The notes under the pieces are model-generated. The model was not told where the DNA came from and made no database searches. It was given only the letters and a program-made list of their open reading frames with translations. The position numbers were made by a program, and so were the translations under genes. Shown here piece after piece: positions 16,524-24,424 of a stretch of DNA of 42,717 nt (its first letter is position 1; each line of letters opens with the position of its first letter). Origin of the DNA: an uncultured Tessaracoccus sp. (GTDB taxonomy: Bacteria; Actinomycetota; Actinomycetes; Propionibacteriales; Propionibacteriaceae); contig NZ_CAMYFI010000019.1 of NCBI RefSeq assembly GCF_947255005.1, forward strand, positions 1 to 42,717. Direction: 5' to 3'.

Positions 16524-16606
16524 AAACTGCAAAACTCGCCAACAGACGGAACTGTCCCCGCTCAGCTGAGCGTGAGGCATCCAGCTGTTGGCGAGTTTTG
16601 CAGTTT
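16524..16606 (-). repeat. 83-bp inverted-repeat element, copy 1
   Basis: Perfect 22-bp arms (16524-16545 and 16585-16606; left arm begins AAACTGCAAAACTCGCCA) flank a 39-bp core. The core contains the 12-bp palindrome GCTCAGCTGAGC. A second copy of identical total length is at 23168-23250, with its core in the opposite orientation. Copy 1 sits between two REP-like units, 75 bp after the map stop. Confidence 0.9.
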
Positions 16607-16843
16607 CTTCCTCTGATGATTGAGCCGCGGGCGCAGCCCGCGAGTCGAAATCATCTGCCAGATGTGGCTTCGATACGCGAGCTACGCCCGCTACTCAACC
16701 ACCGGTGCTGATGCGACTGCCCCCGACCGTCGAGTAGGGCCGCAGGCCCGTATCGAGATGCGGCAACGGGTTTCGGCGCGCCACACCCGATGATTGAGCT
16801 GCTGCCGAAGGCAGCGAGTCGAAATCATTCCCCGACGAGCTTC

Positions 16844-16885
16844 GGTGGCAGAAATGCGCCCAAACATGGACGGTAATCTGCCACC
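16844..16885 (+). repeat. Small palindromic element TGGCAGAAA...TAATCTGCC, copy 1
   Basis: Arms GGTGGCAGA (16844-16852) and TCTGCCACC (16877-16885) are perfectly complementary. The interior begins AATGCGCCC and ends CGGTAA. A related element in reverse orientation is at 42018-42051, sharing TGGCAGAAA, a GCCC core and TAATCTGCC. Confidence 0.6.
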
Positions 16886-17059
16886 TAAGCGGGTGTGGTT
16901 TCGATACGCGAGCTTCGCTCGCTACTCAACCACCGGGAAACAGCCGGTTTCGGCACGCAGCGACGGGGTTTCGACACGCGCCTACGGCGCTACTCAACCA
17001 GCGGATGCGGGCTACTCAACCAGCGGAAGGAGCAGCGCCCAACCGCCACGACAAGGAAG

Positions 17060-17426
17060 GGACGAGCCGGCCTATAAGCCGGGTCCTGTGGTCGGTGATC
17101 ATCTATCTAAGGCGGCGCGTTGCCGCGGCGCTCATGCAACCTACCCGGGCACCTCGCGCGAGCAGCGCTCTGGCGGTGTCCGCAGCCGGTAGAACCGGCC
17201 TTCTTGGTCTTGCTCCAGGTGGGGTTTACCAAGCCGTCCCAGTCACCTGTGACGCTGGGGGTCTCTTACACCTCCGTTTCACCCTTACCCGTTGCCGGGC
17301 GGTCTGTTTTCTGTGGCACTGTCCCGCGGGTCACCCCGGGTGGGCGTTACCCACCACCTTGCTCTACGGAGCCCGGACTTTCCTCAGCCCCTCCTCGGGG
17401 CCGCGATCACCCGGCCGACTCGTCCG
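17060..17426 (-). ncRNA. rnpB: RNase P RNA (class A)
   Basis: The catalytic RNA that cuts 5' leaders from pre-tRNAs. On the minus strand the universally conserved GAGGAAAGTCCGGGCTC block follows the 5' end by about 50 bases. The conserved AGGGTGAAACGG and GGTAAACCCC segments come next, and AGGACCCGGCTTATAG stands near the 3' end. Helix P1 pairs GGACGAGTCGGCC (17413-17425) with GGCCGGCTCGTCC (17060-17072), with one G-U pair, which fixes both ends. Length of about 367 nt is usual for actinobacteria. It is divergent from ktrB, and its 3' end faces the REP array. Confidence 0.96.
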
Positions 17427-17433
17427 TCGAACA

Positions 17434-17439
17434 ATTCTA
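17434..17439 (-). promoter_or_regulatory. -10 box of rnpB
   Basis: TAGAAT on the minus strand, 7 bases before the predicted rnpB 5' end (about 17426-17427), so box and RNA end agree. No clear -35 is seen. Confidence 0.55.
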
Positions 17440-17474
17440 CCCGCACCCTCTAGAAGCATCACTCCCGAACGGCG

Positions 17475-17480
17475 TAGACT
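17475..17480 (+). promoter_or_regulatory. -10 box of ktrB, leaderless arrangement
   Basis: TAGACT, 8 bases before the GTG at 17489. The rnpB and ktrB promoters share this 62-bp gap. Confidence 0.5.
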
Positions 17481-17488
17481 GCCCAGTT

Positions 17489-18820
17489 GTGGCTCTTCCC
17501 TTCAGGGGCTCGCGTCCGACGCGCACCATCCTGTTCGGTTTCTTACTGGCGCTCATCCTTGGCACCGGGCTGTTGATGCTCCCCCTCTCCACGCAGTCCC
17601 CCGGCGGCATCCCGCTCCTGCCAGCGCTTTTCACGGCAACATCGGCGTTGTGCGTCACAGGACTGTCCGATGTCGATGTGCCCACGTTCTGGACCCCATT
17701 CGGGCATGTCGTCATCATGATTTTGATCCAAATCGGTGGTTTCGGAGTCATGAGTTTTGCGACGCTGCTGGGGCTGCGCGTGATGAGGAAAATCTCGCTG
17801 GGCAGCCGAATCACCGCAGCGACGGAAGCACACGGATCCGTCGGCGGGCTGCGCCCACTCCTGCAACGCGTCCTCGTCACCGGCCTCGTGATCGAAGGCA
17901 TCGTCATGGCGCTACTCACCGTCAGGCTGCTCGCGCTGGGGTACTCCGTCGGAGATTCTCTCTGGTATGGGATGTTCCACGCGGTGTCGTCGTTCAACAA
18001 TGCCGGATTCTCGCTGTTCCCCGGCAACATGACGCCCTTTGTCGGCGACTGGGGCATTTGCCTTCCCATCATGGGCGCCATCATCGTCGGTGGGCTCGGC
18101 TTCCCCGTGCTGCACCAACTCACCAGAGCGTACCGTCACACACACCGATGGACCATGCACACCCGCATGGTGTTATTCGGCACTGCAGTACTGCTCGTGC
18201 TCTCATCGCTCTACGTCACCGTGCTCGAATGGAACAATCCGAACACGCTCGGCGAGCTGCCCTGGCGCTCCCGCATCCTCGCAGGGGCGTTCCAAGCCGT
18301 CCAGACTCGCACCGCCGGCTTCAACTCCGTCGACATCGGCTCCCTCCACGATTCGACGCTATTCGGCATGGACATGTTGATGTTCATCGGCGGTGGTCCC
18401 GCGGGCACCGCCGGCGGCATCAAGATCACGACGTTCTTCGTCCTGCTGTTCATCGCTTGGGCAGAAATCCGGGGCGACAGTGCCGTCAACATCTTCGGCC
18501 GTCGCCTTTCGCGCTCGCTCCACCGACAGGCGATCACCGTCGCGCTGCTCGCCTCCGCCGTCGTCGGATTGGCGACGCTCGCACTCCTCGTGCTCTCGCC
18601 GTTCTCGCTCGACCAAGCACTCTTCGAAGCCATCTCCGCGTTCGGCACTGTCGGGCTCTCGACGGGGATCACGGCGCAGCTCAACCCCGCGTGCCAGCTG
18701 ATCCTCGTCGGGCTTATGATCGTGGGGCGACTCGGCCCCATCACCGTCGCCACGGCACTCGCAACACCCACCACGAAGAGGCACTATCAACTTCCCAAGG
18801 AAAGGCCGATCATTGGTTAA
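17489..18820 (+). CDS. ktrB: Potassium uptake protein, TrkH/KtrB family
   Basis: 443-residue channel-like K+ (Na+-coupled) uptake subunit of the inner membrane. The four pore-helix/selectivity segments are visible: TSALCVTGLSD, VSSFNNAGFSLF, QTRTAGFNSVD and ISAFGTVGLSTG, each with the filter Gly. About eight main membrane helices lie between them. The longer open frame reading upstream passes through rnpB, so I start at GTG 17489, which stands 8 bases after a TAGACT box. It overlaps the next gene, the RCK regulator ktrA, by 8 bases, so the two form a complete Ktr system. Confidence 0.93.
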   Translation: MALPFRGSRPTRTILFGFLLALILGTGLLMLPLSTQSPGGIPLLPALFTATSALCVTGLSDVDVPTFWTPFGHVVIMILIQIGGFGVMSFATLLGLRVMRKISLGSRITAATEAHGSVGGLRPLLQRVLVTGLVIEGIVMALLTVRLLALGYSVGDSLWYGMFHAVSSFNNAGFSLFPGNMTPFVGDWGICLPIMGAIIVGGLGFPVLHQLTRAYRHTHRWTMHTRMVLFGTAVLLVLSSLYVTVLEWNNPNTLGELPWRSRILAGAFQAVQTRTAGFNSVDIGSLHDSTLFGMDMLMFIGGGPAGTAGGIKITTFFVLLFIAWAEIRGDSAVNIFGRRLSRSLHRQAITVALLASAVVGLATLALLVLSPFSLDQALFEAISAFGTVGLSTGITAQLNPACQLILVGLMIVGRLGPITVATALATPTTKRHYQLPKERPIIG

Positions 18821-19502
18821 CAGACTCTCCAGGCGTTCTGTCCACGACAAGCGCGCGGACTCCGTCGCCATCATCGGGCTCGGCCGTTTCGGCGCGTCGG
18901 TCGCTCTTGAACTCATGAACATCGGCGCGGAGGTGTTCGGCATCGATGCCGACGAAGAAGTTGTCCAGCGCTTCAACGGCCAGCTCACTAACGTCGTACA
19001 GGCAGACACCACCGACGAGGTCGCCCTCCAGGAACTCTCTCTTGCCGAGTTCGATAAGGTCGTGGTCTCTATCGGGTCGAAGCTCGAGGCCAGCATCCTC
19101 ACCTGCTCGCTGCTGCTCGACATGGGCGTACCCGACGTGTGGGCGAAGGCGACGAGCATCCCCCACGGCCGCATCCTCAGCCAGCTGGGCGCCCACCACG
19201 TCGTCTACCCCGAGACGGAGATGGGCAAGCGTATCGCCCACCGCGTCCGCGGCGCGTTGCTCGACTTCATCGAGATCGGCACCGACTTCGCCCTCGTGCG
19301 CACCGTGGTACCGGCAGCACTTGCGGGGGGCACCGTGGACGAAGCGCTCATCTGGCGGAAATACCACGTGAAACCTGTGGCCGTGAAGTCGCCGTCGCTT
19401 GGCTGGATGCCCATCGTGAGCGACACCATCGTCAACGAGGGCGACCTCATTCAGGTCGTCGGCAAGATCAAGCAGGTCGAGGAGTTCGCCCGAGTCAAGT
19501 GA
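18813..19502 (+). CDS. ktrA: Potassium uptake regulator, KtrA/TrkA (RCK domains)
   Basis: 229-residue cytosolic gating subunit for KtrB. An N-terminal RCK Rossmann domain has the dinucleotide loop GLGRFGAS (about residues 22-29), with FGIDADEE as the adenosine-binding acidic end. A C-terminal RCK_C domain (about 140-225) probably binds a small ligand. Start is TTG at 18813 with AAGGAAAGG upstream, inside the last codons of ktrB. The stop at 19500-19502 directly abuts the stop of the convergent RNB gene with no gap. Confidence 0.93.
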   Translation: MVNRLSRRSVHDKRADSVAIIGLGRFGASVALELMNIGAEVFGIDADEEVVQRFNGQLTNVVQADTTDEVALQELSLAEFDKVVVSIGSKLEASILTCSLLLDMGVPDVWAKATSIPHGRILSQLGAHHVVYPETEMGKRIAHRVRGALLDFIEIGTDFALVRTVVPAALAGGTVDEALIWRKYHVKPVAVKSPSLGWMPIVSDTIVNEGDLIQVVGKIKQVEEFARVK

Positions 19503-20936
19503 TTAGTTCACCCGGGTGAGTTTCACGTTCCCCCGCTCCACGTCGACACGGTCGATGCGCACGCGAATCACCTCGCCGACATCGCTCGGCTTTGCCGTCA
19601 CGGCAAGCTCGACCGCAGACTCAAAGATCTGCACGACGCCCCGCTTATTCTTGGGATTCACGTCGACGAGAACGCCCTCCATCGTCTGTCCCTCGCAGCC
19701 CGCGAGCACCAGCGCTTCCGCAATATCCATCACACCGCGCTCGTACGCCCGCGCGAGCCTTCCCGAATCTCGCATCACCTCGGGAAGATCATCAAACCCG
19801 TCCAGCGCCCACTGCGGAATATCCTCGCCTTGCGAATGAGCCAAGCAGATTTCCAGCACATAGCGGTCAACCAGCCTGCGCAGGGGCGCCGTCGTGTGCG
19901 TGTAAGGTGCGCCGAGTGCGGCTTGGGCGAGGTCCCCGTCGGGCGCACCACCTGTGAAGGTGCGGTAGTCGGCGCCGCGGAACAACACGGTGCACTTCAT
20001 CAGCACCGCCAGTTGCTGAGGATCGTTCGGATCGAGACGTCGCACAAAGTCAGGGTAGGTTTCCGCGTCGTCCCACGGAACGCCGATGGTTGCCGCCGCG
20101 CGCTTGAGCCGTCGGACGGATTCTGGTTCGGCTGCAGGGAGCGTTCGCAGCACCCCAGCACCGCCGTCGATTTGCATCTGAGCCGCCACGAACCCCGTCA
20201 ACAGCGAGATCTGTGCGTTCCAATCCTCGACAGGGTGCAGCGCGCGAAACGCGAGGCTCCAGCCTTCGTCAGACTCTAGAATCTCTTGCTCCGGCAGGTT
20301 CAGGGAGATGCCGCCCCGCTCCTGCTCCAACTGTTGGCGCAGCCTACCCACCTCAGGCAGCAGCGCGATGCTCGGATGCGCGCGGCCAGCGTCGATATCG
20401 GCCTGCACCTGGTCATAGTTGAGCTTGGCACGGTTGCGCACTACCGCACGCTCGACGGTGGCTTCTCGCACCCGGCCCTCACCGTCGAGATGGTGGCTCC
20501 ACAGCACAGCCGGGCGGGACTTGCCGTCGGCCAGCAGCGACGCTGCGTCCTCCGACAGCGCCGGCGGATGCAGCGCAATGCGGGCCCCCGGAGCGTACAA
20601 GGTCTGCCCTCGGCGGTGTGCCTCGACGTCGATTGGCGACCCAGGCTGCACCCAGTGTCCCACGTCAGCGATGGCGTAGTGCACGACGAAACCGTCGTCC
20701 TCCCGTGCAATGTGCAGGGCCTGGTCGAGGTCCATCGACGACGCCGGATCAATCGTGACGAACTCGACGTCCGTCCTATCGACGTGCGCCTCACAGGCGG
20801 GTGGGTGCTGACGCAGTTGCTCCGCCTGGGCGAGCACGGTCTTCGGGAACTCTAGTGGCAACTCCAGCTCGTGCTGCAGTTTCGCTATCGCGGAGCGCGC
20901 CTTCGTCGGCACTTCGTTGAGGCGATGGTGGCGCAT
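19503..20936 (-). CDS. RNB-domain ribonuclease (RNase II/R family, short form)
   Basis: 477-residue 3'-5' exoribonuclease. The catalytic RNB domain includes TIDPASSMDLDQALHI (about 66-81), whose Asp residues bind magnesium. YTHTTAPLRRLVDRY lies near residue 340. A C-terminal S1-like barrel region ends the protein. It lacks the long N-terminal helix-turn-helix and cold-shock region of full RNase R; such short RNB proteins are common in actinobacteria. It is last in a minus-strand set after glmM and the zinc-ribbon gene, with only a 7-bp gap to the latter. Convergent to ktrA with zero spacing. Confidence 0.9.
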   Translation of the reverse strand: MRHHRLNEVPTKARSAIAKLQHELELPLEFPKTVLAQAEQLRQHPPACEAHVDRTDVEFVTIDPASSMDLDQALHIAREDDGFVVHYAIADVGHWVQPGSPIDVEAHRRGQTLYAPGARIALHPPALSEDAASLLADGKSRPAVLWSHHLDGEGRVREATVERAVVRNRAKLNYDQVQADIDAGRAHPSIALLPEVGRLRQQLEQERGGISLNLPEQEILESDEGWSLAFRALHPVEDWNAQISLLTGFVAAQMQIDGGAGVLRTLPAAEPESVRRLKRAAATIGVPWDDAETYPDFVRRLDPNDPQQLAVLMKCTVLFRGADYRTFTGGAPDGDLAQAALGAPYTHTTAPLRRLVDRYVLEICLAHSQGEDIPQWALDGFDDLPEVMRDSGRLARAYERGVMDIAEALVLAGCEGQTMEGVLVDVNPKNKRGVVQIFESAVELAVTAKPSDVGEVIRVRIDRVDVERGNVKLTRVN

Positions 20937-20943
20937 GACAAGC

Positions 20944-21678
20944 TCATTGCTCCTTGGTGCGTACCAGGATGCGATCGCACTCCGGGCAGCGCAATACCGC
21001 GTTGGCGGGAGCCTGCTGGATGTCGTTCAAATCCGACACGTTGAGCTGCAGCCGGCAGCCTCCGCACCGCCCACCGGTGAGTGCGCCCGCGCCCGAACCT
21101 GACGTCGCCCGGATCTTCTCGTAGAGGTCGAGCAGTGAGCCCTGCAGTTTCGCCGCGAGCTCCTTACGAGATTGAGCGATGCCGATGGCCTCCGCTTTGA
21201 GCTCTGCCACGGCCGCATCCCTGGCAGTGACCTCGTCGCGCAACTGCTGCTCGACGGCTTCCTTCTTCTGGGCAAGCTGATCGCGGTGCGCTGCCGCTTC
21301 CTCGGCTCTGCTCATCGCCTCCAGTTGCTCATTTTCCAACGTGGCAATGCGCCCGGTGAGATGGTCAATCTCGGCGACGAGCCCCTGCAGTGCCTTCGCG
21401 TCAGTGACGCTGCCGTCGTGGAGGCGCTGCTGATCGCGCTCGAGCCTGGCGCGCACCGGCACCAGATCCGCTTCCGCACGGCGCGCAGCCACGTCCAGAT
21501 CGTCGGCATTGGTGGTGGCTGCGGTGAGCGTGTCCGCGAGTTCCCGACGCTGTTCCATCAGCGAAGCGATGGCCTGATGCTGCGGCAGCGATTTCGCGAG
21601 GTGCGTCACACGAGCAAGGGCGGAGTCGAATTCGGCCAGCCGCAGAAGTTCGCGCTGTATCGCTGGTTCGGCGTGCAT
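20944..21678 (-). CDS. Coiled-coil hairpin protein with C-terminal zinc ribbon (DUF164/CT398 type)
   Basis: 244 residues. Positions of about 10-185 form a long heptad-rich helical hairpin (many Ala, Glu, Arg, Leu). A C4 zinc ribbon follows: CGGC ... CPEC within the last 45 residues (GGRCGGCRLQLNVSDL, RCPECDRILV). This architecture is seen in the bacterial DUF164 family and Chlamydia CT398; the role is not settled, and links to secretion and transcription have been proposed. The ATG at 21678 has AAAAGGAA about 8 bases upstream. It lies 53 bp after glmM and 7 bp before the RNB gene, on the same strand, so it may be co-expressed with both. Confidence 0.82.
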   Translation of the reverse strand: MHAEPAIQRELLRLAEFDSALARVTHLAKSLPQHQAIASLMEQRRELADTLTAATTNADDLDVAARRAEADLVPVRARLERDQQRLHDGSVTDAKALQGLVAEIDHLTGRIATLENEQLEAMSRAEEAAAHRDQLAQKKEAVEQQLRDEVTARDAAVAELKAEAIGIAQSRKELAAKLQGSLLDLYEKIRATSGSGAGALTGGRCGGCRLQLNVSDLNDIQQAPANAVLRCPECDRILVRTKEQ

Positions 21679-21731
21679 CGGTTGATTCCTTTTCCCTGTT
21701 GGATTGTGGTTGTTCTACGGCGCTGGAGGTG

Positions 21732-23081
21732 TTAGAGCGTGAGGCGTTCGCGCACGACATCGGCCAGCGACTCCGCGATGGAGTCTGCCTCGTCCTGCGT
21801 GGGAGCTTCCACCATCACGCGCACCACCGGCTCCGTGCCCGACGGACGTAGCAGGACGCGCCCCTTGTCACCCAAGCGAATGGAGGCGTCTGCGACTGCG
21901 CGGTTGACGTCGTTATCGACGCCCGCGCGCAGCTTGTCGACGCCCCGAACGTTGATGAGCGCCTGCGGAAGCACCGTCATAACCTTCGCGAGTTCCGCGA
22001 GCGGCTTGCCCGTCTTCACCATCCGAGCCGCCAGATGCAGGCCCGTGAGGGTACCGTCGCCGGTGTTGGCGAACTCGTTGATGATGACGTGCCCGGATTG
22101 CTCACCGCCGAGCGCGAAACCGTTGGCGTTCATAGACTCGAGCACGTAGCGGTCGCCCACCTTGGTTTGGTCGACGCGGATGCCGTGCTCGCGCATGGCG
22201 TTCACCAAGCCGAGGTTGCTCATCACGGTGGCAACGAGCGTGTCCGAGATGAGCCGGTGCTCTTCCTTCATGGCGACCGCGAGGATCGCCATGATCTGGT
22301 CGCCGTTGACGAGATTGCCGTCCGCATCAACTGCGAGGCAGCGGTCCGCGTCTCCGTCGAGGGCGATGCCGAGGTCGGCACCCACCTCCTTCACCCGCGC
22401 CATGAGCGACTCCATGTGGGTGGATCCGCAATTGTCGTTGATATTGATTCCGTCTGGATGGTTGTGCATCGGGATGACCTGCGCGCCCTTGGCTTGAAAG
22501 GCCTCGACCGCGGTGATGGAGGCCGCCCCGTTGGCCGTGTCAATCACGACGGTGAGCCCCTCAAGCGAGGTGTCGCCGAGGGAGTTGGTGAGGTGATCGA
22601 CGTACTTTTGGTGGAGGTCGAGGTCGGAGCGAACCCGGCCGACCGCCGCGCCCGTGGGGCGCTTCCAGTCCTCGCCCAGGTGCGATTCGATGGCGTCTTC
22701 GAGATCGTCGGCGAGCTTCACGCCACCGCGCGAGAAGAATTTGATGCCGTTGTCAGGCATGGCGTTATGTGATGCGGAGATCATCACGCCCAAGTCGGCG
22801 TTAATCTCGTCGACAAGGAACGCGACGCCTGGCGTCGGAAGCACGTCGACGAGCACCACGTCGATGCCTGCGGACGCCAGCCCCGCGACGACAGCGGCCT
22901 CCAGGAATTCGCCGCTGGCGCGCGGGTCGCGCCCCACCACGGCGAAGGGTTTCGTGCTGCGAAGCGCTCCGGCCTCACCCAAGATGTGTGCAGCGGCGAC
23001 GGAGAGATCGAGCGCCAGTTCTGCTGTGAGTTCGACGTTGGCGGTGCCGCGTACGCCGTCGGTTCCAAAAAGACGTGCCAT
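21732..23081 (-). CDS. glmM: Phosphoglucosamine mutase
   Basis: 449-residue enzyme that turns glucosamine-6-phosphate into glucosamine-1-phosphate for UDP-GlcNAc and cell-wall synthesis. Diagnostic N-terminus MARLFGTDGVRGTAN; active-site SASHN with phosphoserine Ser104; magnesium loop DGDADR; sugar loop GGEQSGH; phosphate loop RPSGTEP. The GEQSGH form separates GlmM from phosphoglucomutases. The ATG at 23081 begins the invariant motif; an upstream in-frame extension runs through the 83-bp inverted repeat and is rejected. A TACTGT box ends 8 bases before the ATG and there is no ribosome binding site, so it is probably leaderless. Located after rplM-rpsI, a frequent order in actinobacteria. Confidence 0.96.
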   Translation of the reverse strand: MARLFGTDGVRGTANVELTAELALDLSVAAAHILGEAGALRSTKPFAVVGRDPRASGEFLEAAVVAGLASAGIDVVLVDVLPTPGVAFLVDEINADLGVMISASHNAMPDNGIKFFSRGGVKLADDLEDAIESHLGEDWKRPTGAAVGRVRSDLDLHQKYVDHLTNSLGDTSLEGLTVVIDTANGAASITAVEAFQAKGAQVIPMHNHPDGININDNCGSTHMESLMARVKEVGADLGIALDGDADRCLAVDADGNLVNGDQIMAILAVAMKEEHRLISDTLVATVMSNLGLVNAMREHGIRVDQTKVGDRYVLESMNANGFALGGEQSGHVIINEFANTGDGTLTGLHLAARMVKTGKPLAELAKVMTVLPQALINVRGVDKLRAGVDNDVNRAVADASIRLGDKGRVLLRPSGTEPVVRVMVEAPTQDEADSIAESLADVVRERLTL

Positions 23082-23089
23082 AGAACCCA

Positions 23090-23095
23090 ACAGTA
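23090..23095 (-). promoter_or_regulatory. -10 box of glmM, leaderless arrangement
   Basis: TACTGT on the minus strand, 8 bases before the ATG at 23081. Confidence 0.4.
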
Positions 23096-23167
23096 CTCGC
23101 GATACCGCGTCCTTGGCGAGGAGGCCACCCGGCACCCACAGCGCAAACGCAGCGGTATCGACGGTCA

Positions 23168-23250
23168 AAACTGCAAAACTCGCCATCAGTGGATGCCGTC
23201 ACGCGGGAGCTGAGCGCGAGCGCTGCAACTGATGGCGAGTTTTGCAGTTT
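23168..23250 (+). repeat. 83-bp inverted-repeat element, copy 2
   Basis: Perfect 23-bp arms (23168-23190 and 23228-23250; left arm begins AAACTGCAAAACTCGCCA) around a 37-bp core (GGATGCCGTCACGC ... AGCTGAGCG). Compared with copy 1 the arms differ at one base pair (A-T changed to T-A) on both sides, so pairing is kept. It lies between the rpsI terminator and glmM. Confidence 0.9.
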
Positions 23251-23294
23251 CCTCGTGGAAGACAACACCCGGAGACGCAAACTCAGAAACACCA

Positions 23295-23333
23295 CTGTGG
23301 GGCAGGCCCTTGCCGGACCTGCCCCACAGTGAA
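23295..23333 (-). terminator. Terminator hairpin after rpsI
   Basis: A perfect 14-bp stem (CACTGTGGGGCAGG / CCTGCCCCACAGTG) with an 11-base loop, starting 10 bp past the rpsI stop on the minus strand, followed by the moderately T-rich TGTTTCTGAGTTT. Strong stem, weak T tract. Confidence 0.75.
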
Positions 23334-23343
23334 TGAGCGTTGA

Positions 23344-23868
23344 TCAGCGCTTGCTGTACTGAGGTGCCTTGCGGGCCTTCTTGAGGCCAGCCTTCTTGCG
23401 CTCGGGCACGCGGGCGTCGCGGGTGAGCAGTCCGGCTTTCTTCAGCGCGGGGCGTGAAGCCTCAGCGTCGACGGCATTCAGAGCGCGGGCGATAGCCAGG
23501 CGCAGAGCGCCTGCCTGTCCCGACGGGCCGCCGCCAACGATGCGGGCCACGACATCGTAGGAACCAACGAGGCCTGCAACGACGAAGGGCTCGTTGATGG
23601 CCTGCTGGTGCAGCTTGTTGGGGAAGTAGTCTTCCAGAGTGCGGCCGTTGATGGACCACGAGCCGGAACCGGGGATGATCCGGACGCGGGCAATAGCCTG
23701 CTTCCGGCGGCCGACGGCCTGACCGGGGGCCACGACGGCGGGCCGAGACTGGGCGCCTTCAGCGGCGGCCGGGTTGGAATCGGAGCGGTAGGCGATCTCG
23801 CGATTCTCTTCATCGGTGAACGGCGTGATCTCGCTGCTCACGGTCTCCTCGACAACTTCAGTGCTCAT
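23344..23868 (-). CDS. rpsI: 30S ribosomal protein S9
   Basis: 174 residues. The universal S9 domain begins at about residue 48 (GRRKQAIARVRIIPG), continues with GRTLEDYFP and GGGPSGQAGALRLAIARAL, and ends in the invariant basic tail KAPQYSKR that reaches the P-site tRNA. An acidic N-terminal extension of about 45 residues (Glu/Thr/Ser/Ala) precedes it, as in other actinobacterial S9. The ATG at 23868 has AGAGAC upstream; the longer frame is rejected because it overlaps rplM. It follows rplM by 19 bp in the conserved L13-S9 operon and ends in a strong hairpin. Confidence 0.98.
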   Translation of the reverse strand: MSTEVVEETVSSEITPFTDEENREIAYRSDSNPAAAEGAQSRPAVVAPGQAVGRRKQAIARVRIIPGSGSWSINGRTLEDYFPNKLHQQAINEPFVVAGLVGSYDVVARIVGGGPSGQAGALRLAIARALNAVDAEASRPALKKAGLLTRDARVPERKKAGLKKARKAPQYSKR

Positions 23869-23887
23869 ATATGTCTCTGCGCTCTCG

Positions 23888-24331
23888 TTACTGGGCGATC
23901 TGGGTGATCTCGTACGGCTGCGGCTTCTGCGCAGCGTGGGGGTGCTCAGGGCCGGCGTACACCTTGAGCTTGCCGATGAGCTGACGCGACAGCTTGTTCT
24001 TCGGCAGCATGCCCCACACCGCGCGCTCGACGGCCTTGCGCGGGTTCTTCTCAAGCAGCTCGCCGATGGAGGTCTGCTTCAGCCCGCCCGGACGACCGGA
24101 GTGAGAGTAGCGCATCGACTTCTGAGCCTTGTCGCCGGTGACGGCGATCTTCGACGCGTTGACGACAATGACGAAATCGCCGCCGTCGACGTGCGGGGCG
24201 AAAGTGGCCTTGTGCTTGCCACGCAGCAACGTCGCGGCGGTTACCGCGAGACGTCCGAGGACGACATCCTCGGCATCAATCACATACCAGTTCCTGGCGA
24301 TATCGCCTGGCTTGGGGGTGTACGTAGTCAC
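23888..24331 (-). CDS. rplM: 50S ribosomal protein L13
   Basis: 147 residues, the standard length. Seen: WYVIDAEDVVLGRLA, LLRGKHKATFAPHVDGGDFVIVVNA, YSHSGRPGGLKQ, and the C-terminal LKVYAGPEHPHAAQ. The GTG at 24331 (giving TTYTPKPGDIARNW) matches the family start better than the upstream ATG, which would add 28 odd residues. It is first in the rplM-rpsI operon, behind a good promoter and a roughly 90-base leader. Confidence 0.98.
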   Translation of the reverse strand: MTTYTPKPGDIARNWYVIDAEDVVLGRLAVTAATLLRGKHKATFAPHVDGGDFVIVVNASKIAVTGDKAQKSMRYSHSGRPGGLKQTSIGELLEKNPRKAVERAVWGMLPKNKLSRQLIGKLKVYAGPEHPHAAQKPQPYEITQIAQ

Positions 24332-24418
24332 GGACGCAGACCAACTTCCAGTTTGTGTACTTCTTGCCTTGGGATTGCGTCCCAGGGCACGTGAGCCAGC
24401 CCGCAGGATGCGCAACAG
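24332..24418 (-). other. rplM 5' leader with small hairpin
   Basis: The predicted transcript from the promoter at 24425-24453 has an approximately 87-base leader. It contains TGGGA-CGCAA-TCCCA (24370-24384), a 5-bp hairpin. L13 operons often carry autoregulatory leaders; this one has no clear match to a named class. The rest of the 188-bp gap to cbiB (24332-24519) holds the promoter and an 8-G run at 24503-24510. Confidence 0.3.
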
Positions 24419-24424
24419 CTACCT

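Larger units (their letters stand above)
16482..17026. repeat. Array of REP-like double-stem palindromes in both orientations
   Basis: Seven units plus a fragment lie between map and rnpB: 16482-16514 (-), 16617-16653 (-), 16665-16705 (+), 16729-16760 (-), 16791-16827 (-), 16895-16936 (+), 16964-17004 (+), and a 3' fragment at 17009-17026. In plus orientation a unit reads outer arm (GTGGTT), TCGATACG or TCGACTCG, inner stem, CTACTCAA or GCTCAATC, outer arm (AACCAC). Inner stems differ in sequence but stay paired around a 3-base loop: GCGAGC-ttc-GCTCGC, GCTGCC-gaa-GGCAGC, GGGCC-gca-GGCCC, CGCGGGC-gca-GCCCGCG, GCGCC-tac-GGCGC. The unit at 16665 has one mismatch. Similar palindromes are known in many actinobacterial intergenic regions; I know no assigned function. 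No convincing gene lies in 16450-17059. Confidence 0.85.

Noticed and set aside
15298..16542. 414-codon minus-strand open frame opposite map
   Set aside because: Covers the complement of map and part of the 83-bp repeat; composition is typical of a shadow frame.
16524..16606. Simple intrinsic terminator of map
   Set aside because: The arms are separated by a 39-bp core and no T tract follows; the same element recurs at 23168 in another context. It may still stop transcription, but it is primarily a repeat.
16482..17026. Possible CRISPR array
   Set aside because: Units alternate orientation, differ in stem sequence, have irregular spacing and no unique spacers of constant length. They are palindromic REP-like repeats.
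17120..17488. N-terminal extension of ktrB through rnpB
   Set aside because: Would encode protein from the complement of a structural RNA. The GTG at 17489 with its start-proximal -10 box explains the gene.
17005..18918. 637-codon plus-strand open frame over the rnpB complement and ktrB
   Set aside because: Crosses the RNase P RNA and reads ktrB in another frame; arginine/proline-rich translation without a family match.
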